From an uncultured Holdemanella sp. (GTDB lineage: Bacteria; Bacillota_I; Bacilli_A; Erysipelotrichales; Erysipelotrichaceae), in the NCBI GenBank assembly GCA_900754615.1, contig CAAEDN010000056.1, positions 1 to 6,657 of the forward strand: 6,657 bases of DNA, written 5' to 3'. This document shows positions 6,147 to 6,657 of the stretch, piece after piece. Both the position numbers and the translations under genes were made by a program. The notes beneath the pieces were generated by a model. It had not been told where the DNA came from, did no database searches, and was given only the letters and a program-made list of their open reading frames with translations. Position 1 is the first letter of the stretch; each line of letters opens with the position of its first letter.

Positions 6147-6657
6147 ATGAACAAGAAAGATTTAAGTGCTGTACTTTTAGCTTCTGTTTTAGGTAGTGCT
6201 GCTTTTGTTGCACCGGTTCTTGCAGAAGAAACAAATACAGATCCACAAGAAGTGGAAACAGCACCTGTTGAAGAAACGACAACGGTTGAACAAGCAGAAA
6301 CTACAACACCGGTTTATATCAATCAGTTTCAAACAGAGAATGGAAGTACATATTATTTTGACAACAATGGAAACAAAGTAACAGGTATTCAGACGATTGG
6401 CTCAGATGTGTATTATTTTGATGGAAATGGTGTTCTACAAACGAGTGTAGAGTATGAAGGCTACTATTTTGGAGTAGATGGAAAAGCTGTTAAGAGTGAC
6501 TGGGTGGAGTTTACAAATGGCTATAAGTATTTTGATGAAAATGGTCAGGTTGTAAAGAGTACAAGTACATCACCTATCATGAAAGCGATTGATGGAAATA
6601 ATTATGCGTTTGATTTGAATGGCTATATGTTGACTGGCTGGCAAGAGGTTGATGGTA
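6147..6657 (+). CDS. Secreted protein with cell-wall/choline-binding-type repeats, 3' end missing
   Basis: The frame is open from ATG 6147 to the right edge (170 complete codons), so the C-terminal part is absent. Residues 1-26 form a Sec signal peptide: MNKKD, a hydrophobic core (LSAVLLASVLGSAAFVAPV), and probable cleavage after VLA at A26. Residues 27-55 are an acidic Glu/Thr/Pro-rich linker. From about 57 on come aromatic repeats of the CW_binding/choline-binding type: YYFDNNG (69-75), YYFDGNG (89-95), YYFGVDG (106-112), KYFDENG (127-133) and YAFDLNG (153-159), then TGWQEVDG (163-170). Such repeats form beta-hairpin solenoids that bind choline-decorated teichoic acid or other surface glycans, holding the protein on the cell surface without covalent attachment. 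Only two Trp occur (W119, W165), so choline binding is not certain. Enzymatic or adhesion domains usually sit beyond such repeats and cannot be seen. It has its own ribosome binding site and probably its own promoter, separate from the polysaccharide operon. Confidence 0.85.
   Translation, partial: MNKKDLSAVLLASVLGSAAFVAPVLAEETNTDPQEVETAPVEETTTVEQAETTTPVYINQFQTENGSTYYFDNNGNKVTGIQTIGSDVYYFDGNGVLQTSVEYEGYYFGVDGKAVKSDWVEFTNGYKYFDENGQVVKSTSTSPIMKAIDGNNYAFDLNGYMLTGWQEVDG
6315..6657 (+). repeat. Tandem aromatic wall-binding repeats (at least five units)
   Basis: The coding DNA carries degenerate tandem units of 17-26 codons centred on Y-Y/K/A-F-D/G-x-x-G. The first two share the identical 10-mer TATTATTTTG at 6351-6360 and 6411-6420, exactly 60 nt apart. 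Later units have diverged at DNA level. Arrays of this kind can gain or lose units by recombination. The array continues past the window edge. Confidence 0.7.

Noticed and set aside
6088..6282. 64-codon minus-strand reading frame at the start of the wall-binding protein gene
   Set aside because: It is antisense to the signal peptide and linker of a clear secreted protein. Its low-complexity Leu/Gln composition comes from the complement of Glu/Thr/Ala codons.
6196..6381. 61-codon plus-strand frame within the wall-binding protein gene
   Set aside because: It is an alternate-frame reading of the signal peptide and linker (Gln/Lys-rich), with no ribosome binding site. The real frame starts at 6147 with AGGAGG.
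6315..6657. CRISPR-like or other non-coding tandem repeat
   Set aside because: The repetition is in codons of an open reading frame with variable unit length and protein-level YYFDxNG conservation, so these are protein repeats, not a CRISPR array.
1..6657. Mobile element or phage-derived defence system
   Set aside because: No transposase, integrase, terminal inverted repeats, tRNA attachment site, nuclease, methylase or toxin-antitoxin gene is visible. All genes are accounted for by surface glycan synthesis and a secreted wall-binding protein.

Overview
The window is a low-GC stretch from a Gram-positive bacterium. The evidence is strong AGGAGG-type ribosome binding sites, AT-rich codon use, a Firmicutes-style signal peptide and YYFD-type cell-wall-binding repeats. 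I cannot name the species. An anaerobic gut or oral Firmicute, perhaps Erysipelotrichia or a relative, is only a guess from general character.

From the left edge to about 6030 lies one co-directional surface-polysaccharide operon with almost no intergenic space. In order it holds: a GT4-type glycosyltransferase cut by the left edge; a small GT32-type sugar transferase with a DXD motif; a Wzy/O-antigen-ligase-like polymerase; a hexapeptide-repeat O-acetyltransferase; a Wzx-like flippase of the MOP/PST group; and a CDP-glycerol glycerophosphotransferase-family (TagB/TagF-like) enzyme. Genes are joined by 1-nt or longer overlaps, or by ribosome binding sites placed on or beside the preceding stop codon. 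A hairpin plus T-run directly after the last stop codon ends the operon.

Read as a pathway, this is the back half of a Wzx/Wzy-dependent capsule or exopolysaccharide locus. The two glycosyltransferases build a lipid-linked repeat unit on the cytoplasmic face, the acetyltransferase probably decorates it, the flippase exports it and the polymerase joins units outside. The glycerophosphotransferase-family gene suggests a glycerol-phosphate or other polyol-phosphate substituent. The initiating phosphoglycosyltransferase, the chain-length/tyrosine-kinase genes and any CDP-glycerol synthase are not in the window and would have to lie upstream or elsewhere.

After the terminator there is a gap of about 120 bases with a plausible promoter, then the start of a separate gene. 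It encodes a secreted protein with a signal peptide, an acidic/Thr-rich linker and at least five cell-wall/choline-binding-type repeats, and it runs off the right edge.

I see no tRNA, rRNA, CRISPR array, insertion sequence or phage gene. I do not see a clearly new system. The points most worth a second look are the 86-nt overlap between polymerase and acetyltransferase, the altered histidine motif of the glycerophosphotransferase-family enzyme inside a Wzx/Wzy locus, and the unusual Trp-poor repeats of the last protein.
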